This document shows, piece after piece, positions 28,090 through 36,481 of a DNA stretch of 64,000 nucleotides (the stretch's first letter is position 1; each line of letters opens with the position of its first letter). The translations under genes were made by a program, and so were the position numbers. Source of the DNA: Bog-473 sp963726005 (GTDB lineage: Bacteria; Actinomycetota; Acidimicrobiia; Acidimicrobiales; RAAP-2); assembly GCA_963726005.1 (NCBI GenBank), contig CAVSAT010000008.1:124001-188000 (forward strand). Reading direction: 5' to 3'. The notes under the pieces are model-generated. The model had not been told where the DNA came from, ran no database searches, and saw nothing but the letters and a program-made list of their open reading frames with translations.

Positions 28090-28208
28090 GCGGCACCCTA
28101 ATCCAGGACTCGTTTCACCCTGACCCCGGGTTGGCGACCATCGCCGCCCCCGGGACGAGCACGCGCTGTGCCCGTGTGCGGGGACCCGGCCTCATAGAGT
28201 GCCTCTCC

Positions 28209-30146
28209 ATGGCCGACCCCCGCAGCGACCGGGCCACCTCCGTGTGGAACCTGCTCATAGGCCAGCCGCGGTCGGCGCGGGGCACGGGCAGGGAGCGGAT
28301 CACCCCGATCGAAGGGCTCTCGGCCCTCTCGCTCGACGCCCTCACCTCGGTTGCGTACGGGCCGGAGGCCATCATCCTCGTGCTGGCGGTGGCCGGCGCG
28401 GGCGCCCTGCACCTCGTGCTTCCCATCACGATCGCCATCGTCGCGCTGCTGGCCATCCTGGTCTTCTCCTACCGCCAGGTCATCGACGCCTATCCGATGG
28501 GCGGCGGGGCCTACGCCGTGTCCCGCGCCAACCTCGGGAAACACACCAGCCTCGTCGCCGCCGCGTCGCTGGTCGTCGACTACACACTCACAGTCGCCGT
28601 CTCCATTGCGGCCGGCGTGGCCTCCCTGCAGTCCGCGTTCCCCTCCCTGAACGGCGCCACCATCCCGCTGTGCCTCGGGATCCTCGCCTTCATCACCGTG
28701 CTCAACCTGCGCGGCTTGGGCGAGACGGCGCGGGCCTTCCTGCTGCCCACCATGGTGTTCATCGTGGGGCTGCTGGCCATCATCGCAGTCGGCCTCATCC
28801 ACCCCCTCGGCCTGAACGAAGCGCAACTGGGCACGTCGCAACTCCCCACGAGTGGCCTCAAGGCGGTGACGATCCTGCTCGTCCTCAAGGCCTTCTCCGC
28901 GGGATGCAGCGCCCTGACCGGCGTCGAGGCCATCGCCAACGGTGTCCCGCTGTTCCGCGAACCGAGGACCGTCCGGGCCAAGCGGACCGAGATGCTGCTC
29001 GGCGTCCTCCTCGGCGCCATGCTGCTCGGACTGGCCGTCCTCGCCAAGCGGTGGCAGATCGGGCCCCGCAGCGGCCAGACGGTGCTGAGCCAGATCATGG
29101 CGATGTCCGTGGGGCGCGGGTGGGCCTACTACATCGTGTCGATCACCATCACCATCGTGCTGGCCCTGGCGGCGAACACCTCCTTCGGGGGACTGCCCGT
29201 GCTGGCCAGCCTGGTGGCGCGGGACAACTACCTGCCCCATCTCTTCACCATCCGGGGCGACCGCCAGACCTTCGCCAACGGCATCGTGGTGCTCGCCCTC
29301 ATGGCGGGGGCACTCCTGGTCGCGGTGGCGGGCAACACGAACACCCTGATCCCTCTGTTCGCCATCGGTGTCTTCATCGGCTTCACGCTCTCGCAGACGG
29401 GTCTCGTGGTGCACTGGCACAAGACCCGCCCGCCGGGGTGGCGCCGCCGCGCCCTCATCAACGGTGTCGGCGCGTGCATCACCGCCATCGCCACCGTCGT
29501 CTTCTTGATCTCGAAGTTCACCGAGGGGGCCTGGGTGGTCGTGATCGCCATCCCCGCCTTCATCTTCCTCTTCCTCCGCATCCACGCCTACTACGACCGC
29601 GCCGGCAAGGCGCTGGCGATCGACCGCACCCCGCCCAAGCCCGTGCCCAAGCACACGACCGTCATCGTGCCCGTCACTCGCGTCTCGCTCCTCACCGAGC
29701 ACGCCCTGTGCGAGGCCGCGTCCCTGGGGCAGGACGTGATCGCGGTGACGGTCGTCCTCCGCGGTGGCGACGACGCCGCACGCGACGCCGAGAGACTCCG
29801 GCGCCACTGGCGGCGGTGGGATCCCGGCGTGCCGCTCAAGGTGCTCCACACCGACTACTCCTCGGTCGTCGAGCCGATCCTGGCCTTCATCGACGAGCTG
29901 CGCGACGAACGCCCCGACGATCAGCTCGTCGTGCTCATCCCGGTCATCCGGCCTGACAAGGTGCGCTACCGCATCCTGCACAACCAGATGGACATCGTGC
30001 TCTCGAGTGCCCTGCGCAGCCGTTCCGACGTGATCGTCGCCCGCGTCACCATGCCGATCCACCTCGCCGGGCGCCACGACGACCCACCGGAGGCGTCGAC
30101 CACGCCGCCGGGCCCACAGCAATCACCCCGGGCCACCCCGAGCTGA
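28209..30146 (+). CDS. APC-superfamily transporter, KimA (YdaO)-like potassium importer
   Basis: 645 residues from ATG 28209. About 12 membrane segments start after a soluble N terminus; characteristic motifs are ALSLDALTSVAYGPEAIILVL and SYRQVIDAYPMGGGAYAVSRANLG. A C-terminal cytosolic domain (about residues 480-620) has an alternating fold with HTTVIVPVTRVSLLTEHALCEAASLGQDVIAVTVV, like the C-terminal domain of KimA. KimA of Bacillus imports K+ with protons and is inhibited by c-di-AMP; here this is by homology. The 119-base upstream gap is too short for a full ydaO-type riboswitch. Confidence 0.85.
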   Translation: MADPRSDRATSVWNLLIGQPRSARGTGRERITPIEGLSALSLDALTSVAYGPEAIILVLAVAGAGALHLVLPITIAIVALLAILVFSYRQVIDAYPMGGGAYAVSRANLGKHTSLVAAASLVVDYTLTVAVSIAAGVASLQSAFPSLNGATIPLCLGILAFITVLNLRGLGETARAFLLPTMVFIVGLLAIIAVGLIHPLGLNEAQLGTSQLPTSGLKAVTILLVLKAFSAGCSALTGVEAIANGVPLFREPRTVRAKRTEMLLGVLLGAMLLGLAVLAKRWQIGPRSGQTVLSQIMAMSVGRGWAYYIVSITITIVLALAANTSFGGLPVLASLVARDNYLPHLFTIRGDRQTFANGIVVLALMAGALLVAVAGNTNTLIPLFAIGVFIGFTLSQTGLVVHWHKTRPPGWRRRALINGVGACITAIATVVFLISKFTEGAWVVVIAIPAFIFLFLRIHAYYDRAGKALAIDRTPPKPVPKHTTVIVPVTRVSLLTEHALCEAASLGQDVIAVTVVLRGGDDAARDAERLRRHWRRWDPGVPLKVLHTDYSSVVEPILAFIDELRDERPDDQLVVLIPVIRPDKVRYRILHNQMDIVLSSALRSRSDVIVARVTMPIHLAGRHDDPPEASTTPPGPQQSPRATPS

Positions 30147-30175
30147 CGACGAGCTGGCCCGGCTGGCCCGCCTGC

Positions 30176-30967
30176 TCAGCGACCTTTCCACACCGGATCA
30201 CGCTTCTCGATGAACGCCGTCGCACCCTCCTTGGCGTCCTCGCTGCCGAAGACCTTCGGCTGCCAATCCGCGGCGAGGGCGCGCGCCCGCTCGAGATCGG
30301 TCGATGCGGTTCGCACCAGCTCCTTGGTGGCCCGCAGGGCGAGCGGCCCGTTGCGCGCGATGCGCTCGGCCAGTGCCACCGCGGCATCGAGCACCTCGCC
30401 CGGCGGCACCACCTGGTTGACCAGCCCCAGTGACAGGGCCCGCCCGGCGTCGATGGGATCACCTGTCAGTGTCAGCTCCAGGGCGACCGCCAGCGGGATG
30501 CGCGTGCTCACGAACACGCCGCCGCCCGCCGCGAAGAGCCCTCGTTTGACCTCGGGCACGCCGAACGAGGCCGCCTCCGAGGCCACCACGACGTCGCATC
30601 CCAGGAGCAACTCGAATCCACCGGCCACCGCCGTGGCGTTGGCCGCGCCGATGACCGGAACGCCGATCTCGCCCTGGGTGAAGCGGGCGAAGCCCTTCAT
30701 GCCCTCGGGGTCCCCGCCCAACGCCCCGCCTTCGGCGAAGGCGCGCAGGTCCATGCCGGCGCAGAACGCCTTCTCGCCCGTCCCCGTCAGCACGACGGCA
30801 CGGACATCGGGGTCGTCTTCGGCCTCCAGCATGCCGAGGCCGATGGCCGTGAGGAGCTCGGGGTTCAGCGCATTGCGTGCCGCCGGACGATTGAGCCGCA
30901 GCACGGCCACCGCCCCGCGGCGCTCCTTCACGAGAACCGGCTCGGGCTTCTCCTCCGTGTCGCTCAT
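30176..30967 (-). CDS. Enoyl-CoA hydratase
   Basis: 263 residues from ATG 30967, ribosome site AGAGGAAGG. Motifs: LRLNRPAARNALNPELL, TGTGEKAFCAGMDLRAFAEG, AANATAVAGGFELLLGCDVVVASEAASFGVPEVKRGLFAAGGG; the glutamate in PEVKRGL occupies the second catalytic position of hydratases. Hydration of enoyl-CoA in beta-oxidation is the likely reaction. It converges with the KimA-like gene (30 bases between stops) and diverges from the crotonase at 31115. Confidence 0.9.
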   Translation of the reverse strand: MSDTEEKPEPVLVKERRGAVAVLRLNRPAARNALNPELLTAIGLGMLEAEDDPDVRAVVLTGTGEKAFCAGMDLRAFAEGGALGGDPEGMKGFARFTQGEIGVPVIGAANATAVAGGFELLLGCDVVVASEAASFGVPEVKRGLFAAGGGVFVSTRIPLAVALELTLTGDPIDAGRALSLGLVNQVVPPGEVLDAAVALAERIARNGPLALRATKELVRTASTDLERARALAADWQPKVFGSEDAKEGATAFIEKRDPVWKGR

Positions 30968-31114
30968 CGGATTGGGACCTTCCTCTCTCGCACGTGACGC
31001 CTCGACACCGCAATGTAGGGCAACGGCCGCCTCCCCGATGGAGAACGACAACCATTTTCAGTATCCTCACATTTGGTCCACGATGGCGTCGGCCGGGAGT
31101 CGGGCGAGGAGCGC

Positions 31115-31957
31115 ATGGCAGACGTGGCAGAACCCAGCGCAGCAGCGGGGGCCGTCGAAGAGCCGGTGATCTTGACCGAGGTCACGGACGGCATCGGGAC
31201 CATCACCTTGAACCGCCCCGCGCGTCGCAACGCGCTGAACGGCGAGCTGATCGCCGCCCTCGACGACGCCGTGCGCCAGATGGCCGAGGACCCCGACGCC
31301 AACGTGGTCGTCCTCACCGGAGCCGCACCCCCGGGCGCTCACGGCGGCTTCTGCTCCGGTGGCGACATCAAGTCCACTGTCGGCCGCAGCGAGGCGGGCA
31401 GCGAGAAGGCCCTACCCAAGAACGCGCTGTCGGGTGACCTTTCTCGCCACGACCTCCACGCGGCCATGCTCCTGCACCTGATGCCCAAGCCGACCATCGC
31501 CATGGTGGGCGGTCCGGCCGTCGGCGCGGGCTGCAGCCTCGCTGCCGCCTGCGACCTGCGCTTCGCCTCGGAGGACGCCGTGTTCGCAACGAACTTCTCT
31601 CCCAACGGGTTGTCGGGCGACTACGGGGGCTCGTTCTTCTGGACCAGGATCGGCGGAACGGCGCTGGCCCGCCGCCTCTACCTGTTGAACGAGAAGATCC
31701 CGGCCCTGCGGGCCCTCGAGCTGGGCATGGTCCACGCCGTCCTCCCGCCGGACCGGCTGCGCACCTACACCGACGAGATCGCCCACCAACTGGCGGGCAC
31801 GCCGGCCGCGCTGCTGGCGCTCGTCAAGGACAACCTCAATGCCGCCGAGGACGAGGTGGAGCGGCGGCGCTGGCTCTTCGCCCACGAGGCCGAGAACCAG
31901 GAAAGGTCGGGGATGGCCGCGGCCGCACCACTGGAGCAGACGCCGCGGGGAGGGTGA
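31115..31957 (+). CDS. Enoyl-CoA hydratase/isomerase (PaaG-like)
   Basis: 280 residues from ATG 31115 with GAGGA five bases upstream; an earlier in-frame start at 31073 lacks such a site. Motifs: TLNRPARRNALNGELI, GFCSGGDIKS, GGPAVGAGCSLAAACDLRFAS, and TNFSPNGLSGDYGGSFFWTRIGG. The aspartate in LSGDYGG occupies the place of the catalytic acid of PaaG-type isomerases, so isomerisation of an enoyl-CoA is likely. Divergent from the crotonase at 30967, with an intergenic region of 147 bases. Confidence 0.88.
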   Translation: MADVAEPSAAAGAVEEPVILTEVTDGIGTITLNRPARRNALNGELIAALDDAVRQMAEDPDANVVVLTGAAPPGAHGGFCSGGDIKSTVGRSEAGSEKALPKNALSGDLSRHDLHAAMLLHLMPKPTIAMVGGPAVGAGCSLAAACDLRFASEDAVFATNFSPNGLSGDYGGSFFWTRIGGTALARRLYLLNEKIPALRALELGMVHAVLPPDRLRTYTDEIAHQLAGTPAALLALVKDNLNAAEDEVERRRWLFAHEAENQERSGMAAAAPLEQTPRGG

Positions 31958-32007
31958 GAGCCCGCCCCGCAGGAACAGGGCGGTGGGAACCTGCGCCCCC
32001 GGTCGGG

Positions 32008-32169
32008 CTAATTGCCCGTGTGGGTGGCCGCGCTGACCTGCGCCGGCGCGGCGGCGTTCGAGTGCAGTGCGCCGCTGGCCGCCGCCAGCGGCCCGCTCCA
32101 GACGGCGATGGTGGCCGCAATCGAGCACAAGACGCCGGCGGCGATGGCACCACCCTTGTAGTTCCGCAT
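32008..32169 (-). CDS. Small exported or membrane peptide (53 residues)
   Basis: ATG 32169, preceded on the minus strand by AGGGTGGGCCC. The product begins MRNYKGG and has one hydrophobic segment (AIAAGVLCSIAATIAVWSG), then an Ala/Ser-rich tail ending AATHTGN. It reads as a signal peptide with a short secreted remainder or a single-span peptide. No family is recognised. It may be real because the hydrophobic core and ribosome site coincide, but chance is possible in a sequence of this size. Confidence 0.4.
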   Translation of the reverse strand: MRNYKGGAIAAGVLCSIAATIAVWSGPLAAASGALHSNAAAPAQVSAATHTGN

Positions 32170-32235
32170 GGGCCCACCCTGGCACCGGAACCTGTGGAGC
32201 GTGCGAGGGATACATAAGAACAGTTGAAAATTTGG

Positions 32236-32273
32236 GTAGATCAATTCTGTTGGAGTAGATCAATTCTGTTGGA
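32236..32273. repeat. Perfect 19-bp tandem repeat
   Basis: The unit GTAGATCAATTCTGTTGGA occurs at 32236-32254 and again, without a mismatch, at 32255-32273. It is AT-rich compared with its neighbours. It lies next to the 3' end of the truncated GntR remnant (stop 32274) and 67 bases from the small peptide start. It could be a double operator or a replication-slippage duplication. Confidence 0.85.
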
Positions 32274-32449
32274 TCAGCCCATCGGGGCGCCGAGCGCCTG
32301 GAGGTGACGGCGCATCCGGTGGCGGGCCACCTCCCGGTCGCCCGACTCGATGGCGCCGCAATGCCCTCGTGCGTCCGGAGGACGTCTCCGCTGTTTCGGA
32401 GGCGCTGCGGGTCCGAAAGGTGCGCTGCGCCGGCGGACGGACGTACCAT
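32274..32449 (-). pseudogene. Remnant of a GntR/FadR-type regulator (FCD domain C terminus)
   Basis: Two minus-strand frames joined near 32368 read LSDPQRLRNSGDVLRTHEGIAA then AIESGDREVARHRMRRHLQAL. This is the last helices of an FCD effector-binding domain, where the pattern HxxIxxAIxxGDxxxAxxxMxxHL is typical. The DNA-binding and most of the effector domain are missing: the plus-strand DUF2889 gene starts at 32482. So this is the 3' stub of a deleted regulator gene, with a frame break in addition. Confidence 0.6.
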
Positions 32450-32481
32450 GAAAACATGATTTGCGAAGGAGGCGCCACGCC

Positions 32482-33475
32482 GTGACGTCGCTCAGTCCTC
32501 CTCCGTCGGATCCCGCCGCCAAGCCCCCCGAGCGCCGTCCCGGCTCGGTTCGGCGCACCTCGACCATGCTGATGTCTTGGCCCGAGGGCCTGGGCACCGA
32601 CCTCCACCTCAAGGGGCGGGCACGCGACCTGATGACGCCGTGGGTCGGGGAGGCCGTGGTCGTCGACCATGCCGACCTCGACGCGGTGACCGGCCCCGGC
32701 CGCGATATCCAGCGCATTGTCGCTGACCCTGGCGCGGATGGCTTGGAACGCCTCGTCGGGCGTCACGCCGGTGGCGGCCTGCGCTCGGCCATCGCCGAGG
32801 AGTTACCCGGCGAGTTGGCTCGCGGCACCGCGCTGCATCTCCTCCTCGACGACCTGGCCGGCTCCACGCTCATCTCAGGCTTCGTCTACGTCCGCTGGAT
32901 GGACGAGATCCCCGAGATGCGCGAGCGGTTGGCCAAGGTACCGCCGCGGAGCATGGTCGACATCTGTGCGGGCTTCCGCGACGGCTCGAGCGCGCTTGCG
33001 AGTGACGGCTCCATCGTCCACGACCAGAACACCGCGCGCCCGGGCCCGCTGAGCGACCCGGACGATCCCCTGGGCTGGCATGCGCTCGACGACCCCCCGC
33101 TGCCGGCGATGCGGCGCGCGCGTCGCATCGACGTGTGGGACAACGGTGGCATCCTGGAGATCGACGCCATGTTCCGCGACAGCGCGTGGGACCCCGACGG
33201 CACCGAGATCGTCGTGCACGAGTACCAGATGCTCGGGCAGGCGGACCGGGCGTCGGGCGTGCTGCGCTCCATCGTGGCCGTACCTGCGTGTGCTCCCCTA
33301 CGCCGAATGCCCCGGGGCGGCGCCCAACGCATCGAGGTTGGTGGGAACCGGATTACAGGCCATGCGCACCGAGGTGCTGGCACGGCTTCGGGCCGCCGAC
33401 TGCTGCACGCACCTCAACGATGGGTTGCGCTCGCTGGCCGAGGTGCCCGTCCTCGCCGCGTCGTTGCCCGACTAG
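32482..33475 (+). CDS. DUF2889 domain protein, frameshifted near the C terminus
   Basis: Starts at GTG 32482 with AAGGAGG nine bases upstream. About 270 residues read in one frame, including the DUF2889-like core (DHADLDAVTGPGRDIQRIVADPGADGLERLVGRHAGGGLRSAI). Near 33280-33292 the frame changes to RVLPYAECPGAAPNASRLVGTGLQAMRTEVLARL and ends ADCCTHLNDGLRSLAEVPVLAASLPD at 33475. One base repairs it to about 330 residues. The family function is unknown. The TetR gene follows 37 bases downstream and may control or accompany it. Confidence 0.75.
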
Positions 33476-33511
33476 TCGGTTCGCACCACGGCCTCTCACG
33501 GAGGGAGCACG

Positions 33512-34201
33512 ATGGCCGAGACAGAAACAGAGACGAGAGCCTGCGCCGGCATCGCGGCCGTGACCCGCACCGAGGCACCCTCGACGCGCGCCGGCCGGCC
33601 CCGGCGTTACGAGTCCGAAGACGAGCTGCGCATCCTGCTGGATGCTGCGTTCGTCGTGATGGAGCGCAACGGCTACCTCGACGCGGCGGTGGCCGACATC
33701 TTGTGCGAAGCCGACCTCTCGACTCGCTCGTTCTACCGGCACTTCGGCTCCAAGGACGAGCTGCTCTGCGCGCTGTTCCGCCGGGAGGCCGAGGCGGCGG
33801 CGGCGCGGCTCGACGCCACGGTCCTCGCCGCGGGTGACCCGCTGTCCGCGCTCCACGCCTGGATCGACGAGATCCTCAGCTTCGGCCACCACCGCACGAA
33901 GGCCGCCCGGGCGAGGGTGCTCGGCTCTCCCGGCGCCATGAAAGCCGAGGGCTACGCGGACGAGATGCGCCGTGCGTCGGCTCTCGTGATGGCGCCGCTC
34001 GTACGCCTGCTCGCCGACGGTGCGGCGGACGGGTCATTCCCGCTGGCCGATCCCGCCGCGGACGCGCCCCTGATCCAATCGGTGGCCTGGGCGGCAGCCG
34101 GCCTCAACCCGACGAGGCAGAAGGCGTCGCCGCGGGCGGAGGCGGCGCGCCAGGTGCGCTCGTTCTGCGAGCGTGCGCTGGGGGCAGACTCGCCGCGCTG
34201 A
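33512..34201 (+). CDS. TetR family transcriptional regulator
   Basis: 229 residues from ATG 33512, ribosome site GGAGGG. The N-terminal HTH reads LLDAAFVVMERNGYLDAAVADILCEADLSTRSFYRHFGSKDELLCALF (residues about 45-95). The helical C-terminal ligand domain is poorly conserved, as usual. Most TetR proteins repress adjacent genes; candidates here are DUF2889 upstream on the same strand and the metallo-beta-lactamase-fold gene downstream. Ligand unknown, possibly an acyl-CoA given the surroundings. Confidence 0.9.
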   Translation: MAETETETRACAGIAAVTRTEAPSTRAGRPRRYESEDELRILLDAAFVVMERNGYLDAAVADILCEADLSTRSFYRHFGSKDELLCALFRREAEAAAARLDATVLAAGDPLSALHAWIDEILSFGHHRTKAARARVLGSPGAMKAEGYADEMRRASALVMAPLVRLLADGAADGSFPLADPAADAPLIQSVAWAAAGLNPTRQKASPRAEAARQVRSFCERALGADSPR

Positions 34202-34221
34202 GGAGTCGGCTGCGGGGCCGC

Positions 34222-35310
34222 TCAGGCCGCGGCGGCCCGGTCCGTGAGCGACCATAGCGCCGGCTCGCCGTCCTCGACCCGGACCACCCCGTCGATCTCG
34301 AGCACCCGCAGGTGCGACACCGCCTCGCCCACGGCGGCGCGGCGCATGAAGCCCGCGATGTCGTCCCACTGGCGCGACCACTTCATGTGCGACGCGATGT
34401 CCCAGGCGGTGTGCGGTCCCTCCCGCAAGATGGCGATGATCTCGGCGAAACGGTCCCGGTGGTGGTCGCGCAGCTCCTGGAGCCGCGCCCGGAGGTCGTC
34501 GAAGCGGTACTCGTGCGCCGGCAGCACCTCGCGCACCTCGTAGGGCTCGAGCTTGTCGAGCGACGCGAGGTAGTCGCCGAGCGGGTTGGCACCGGCCTGG
34601 GGGTGGAACGGGATGTTGGGGGTGATGCGGGGAAGAACGTGGTCGCCCGAGAGCATGAGCTCCCGGCTCGACTCGTAGAAGCACAGGTGCCCGGGCGAGT
34701 GGCCCGGTGTCCAGATGGCGGTGAGGTCCCAGCCCGGAACTTCAGGGCGCGCCCCGTCCTCGAGGAGCACGTCGGGGTGGACCGGGTCGACCAACGGCAG
34801 GACCGGCATGGCCGCGTTGCGCAGGGGTTCGAGCTCCTCGGCCGGTGCACCCATCCGGCGCAAGGCGGCCGCCACCCGGTTGAGCAGGTCCTCGGGCTCG
34901 TCGTAGCGGTCGTGGATCAGCTCGGCGTCGGCGGGGTGCAGCGAGATCCAGGCGCCCGAAGCCTCGCGGATCCGGCCGGCCAGCCCGTAGTGGTCAGGGT
35001 GGATGTGGGTCACCATGACCCCCTGGACGTCACCCATGGCGCAGCCGACCTCCTCCATGCCGCTTTGCAACGCGCCGAAGGCATCGTCGGTGTTCCACCC
35101 GGCGTCAATCAGGTAGGGCCCACGGTCCGTCTCGAAGAGGTACACCAGCACGTAGCGCAGCGAGTTGTTCGGGAGAGGCACGGGGATGCTCCACAGCCCG
35201 GGCCGCACCTTCTCGACCTCGGGGAAGGGGTCGTTGGCGGCCGCTGCCCCCCGGGCGCGCTGCGCGTGGGGCGTGGGGGCCTGGTGCTGGTGACGCGAGG
35301 TCGAGGTCAT
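34222..35310 (-). CDS. Metallo-beta-lactamase-fold hydrolase
   Basis: 362 residues from ATG 35310. Zinc motifs: VTHIHPDHYGLAGRI (HxHxDH), WTPGHSPGHLCFY (third His), LSGDHVLPRI (bridging Asp) and PAHEYRF (last His). The C-terminal 90 residues form a helical winged-helix-like region (REGPHTAWDIASHMKWSR ... RAAVGEAVSHLRVLEIDG) seen in LACTB2-like hydrolases. Substrate unknown; thioester or lactone hydrolysis is possible. Convergent with the TetR gene (20 bases between stops). Confidence 0.9.
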   Translation of the reverse strand: MTSTSRHQHQAPTPHAQRARGAAAANDPFPEVEKVRPGLWSIPVPLPNNSLRYVLVYLFETDRGPYLIDAGWNTDDAFGALQSGMEEVGCAMGDVQGVMVTHIHPDHYGLAGRIREASGAWISLHPADAELIHDRYDEPEDLLNRVAAALRRMGAPAEELEPLRNAAMPVLPLVDPVHPDVLLEDGARPEVPGWDLTAIWTPGHSPGHLCFYESSRELMLSGDHVLPRITPNIPFHPQAGANPLGDYLASLDKLEPYEVREVLPAHEYRFDDLRARLQELRDHHRDRFAEIIAILREGPHTAWDIASHMKWSRQWDDIAGFMRRAAVGEAVSHLRVLEIDGVVRVEDGEPALWSLTDRAAAA

Positions 35311-35484
35311 GGCCGTCCGTGCTGCTCGCGCCGGAGCCCCGGTCCACGCTCGGTAGTGCATTTGCGCATGATCTGCTTCGTTCCTCCTGCGATGGTCTGC
35401 GCCCGAGCGTACGGGACGGCGCCCGGCCAGCGCCCATCCTGGGGTCAAACAGGCAACTCTTCTCTCCCCGTTTGCGGACGAAGG

Positions 35485-36462
35485 TCAGCTCGCCATGACG
35501 TCCACCAGTCCCCAGGCCTGGGCCGTGACAGCGTCGATGGTGCAACCGGAGAACGCGAGCCAGGCCGTGCGGAGGCGGCCGATGCGGCGGGGCAGGCTGA
35601 CCGTCCCACCGGCGCCGGGAACGAGGCCGAGACCGATCTCGGGCAACGAGATCAGCGTGTCGCGCTCGGCCACCACGGTGTCGGTGAACGCGGCGAGCTC
35701 GATGCCCGACCCGACGCATGCCCCGTGGAGGTACGTCACCGTGTCCTTGTTCAGGCGGGACAGCGCACGCGCCACGCTGCGCTGCAACCGGATCAGATGG
35801 GCGCTCGCCGGGTCGGACCGCGCTCCGAACTCATCGAGATCGCCGCCGGCGCAGAAGGCTCTTCCCTCCCCCCGCAGCTCGACCCTCGTGATGCTCGGGT
35901 CGGCTCCCGCCACCGTGAGCGCCTCGACGAGCTCGTCCCGCATCTGGGCGTCGAGAGCATTCAGGCGGCGAGGCCGGGTGAGGGTGACCCTGAGGGTGGC
36001 CCCGTCGCGCTGCATGGCCACCCGGGGGCCCTCGTCCCGCTGCGTGCGGGCGGGATGCGCGGCGCGCCACGCGGCGAACTCGGGCCCGGACTGCAGGACC
36101 GAATAGGCGGCGGACTCGGCCACCAGGCCGTCTCCGACCGAGAGGCCGTGCTGCCCGCGCAACAACAAGGCCAGCGTGGTCCCGGTGATGGGGCATGCGG
36201 CCAGGTTCTCCGCGATCGTGTCCAGGACAGGGTCCCCTTCTTCGACGACGACGTCGCACAGGCGCAGCCAGGGATCGCCGATCGCACCGCGGGTCACGCC
36301 GACCACGACGAACGGCAGGCTCGCCCTCCGCTCGTCGGCCACATCTGCCGGTGCGGGCATCCCCTCCGTCAGAGTGACCATCACGGCGCCACTGCGCTCA
36401 GGGGCGATGTCGCTGCGGAGCTCGGCGAGGAGTGCGTCGGCACTGAGGAGGTCGAGGATCAA
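35485..36462 (-). CDS. Crotonase-family protein with a 150-residue N-terminal half-domain
   Basis: 325 residues from TTG 36462; an in-frame TAA three codons before rules out a longer start, and ATG 36381 is an alternative. The C-terminal 175 residues are crotonase core (LTRPRRLNALDAQMRDE, GRAFCAGGDLDEFG, LHGACVGSGIELAAFTD, EIGLGLVPGAGGTVSLPRRIG) but end just after the core, without the usual C-terminal helical domain. The first 150 residues resemble another crotonase segment (LLLRGQHGLSVGDGLVAESAAYSVLQSGPEF). An enoyl-CoA hydratase-like role is likely. Divergent from the CoA transferase with 19 bases between starts. Confidence 0.8.
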   Translation of the reverse strand: MILDLLSADALLAELRSDIAPERSGAVMVTLTEGMPAPADVADERRASLPFVVVGVTRGAIGDPWLRLCDVVVEEGDPVLDTIAENLAACPITGTTLALLLRGQHGLSVGDGLVAESAAYSVLQSGPEFAAWRAAHPARTQRDEGPRVAMQRDGATLRVTLTRPRRLNALDAQMRDELVEALTVAGADPSITRVELRGEGRAFCAGGDLDEFGARSDPASAHLIRLQRSVARALSRLNKDTVTYLHGACVGSGIELAAFTDTVVAERDTLISLPEIGLGLVPGAGGTVSLPRRIGRLRTAWLAFSGCTIDAVTAQAWGLVDVMAS

Positions 36463-36481
36463 ATGACGTTACCGTGCCGGC

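Noticed and set aside
28090..28208. A c-di-AMP (ydaO) riboswitch before the KimA-like gene
   Set aside because: The gap between the divergent genes is only 119 bases and I see no conserved ydaO core; too short to support the call.
31412..32449. A 345-residue minus-strand frame across the crotonase gene and downstream gap
   Set aside because: Only its first 35 residues resemble a protein (the GntR stub); the rest is antisense to the crotonase.
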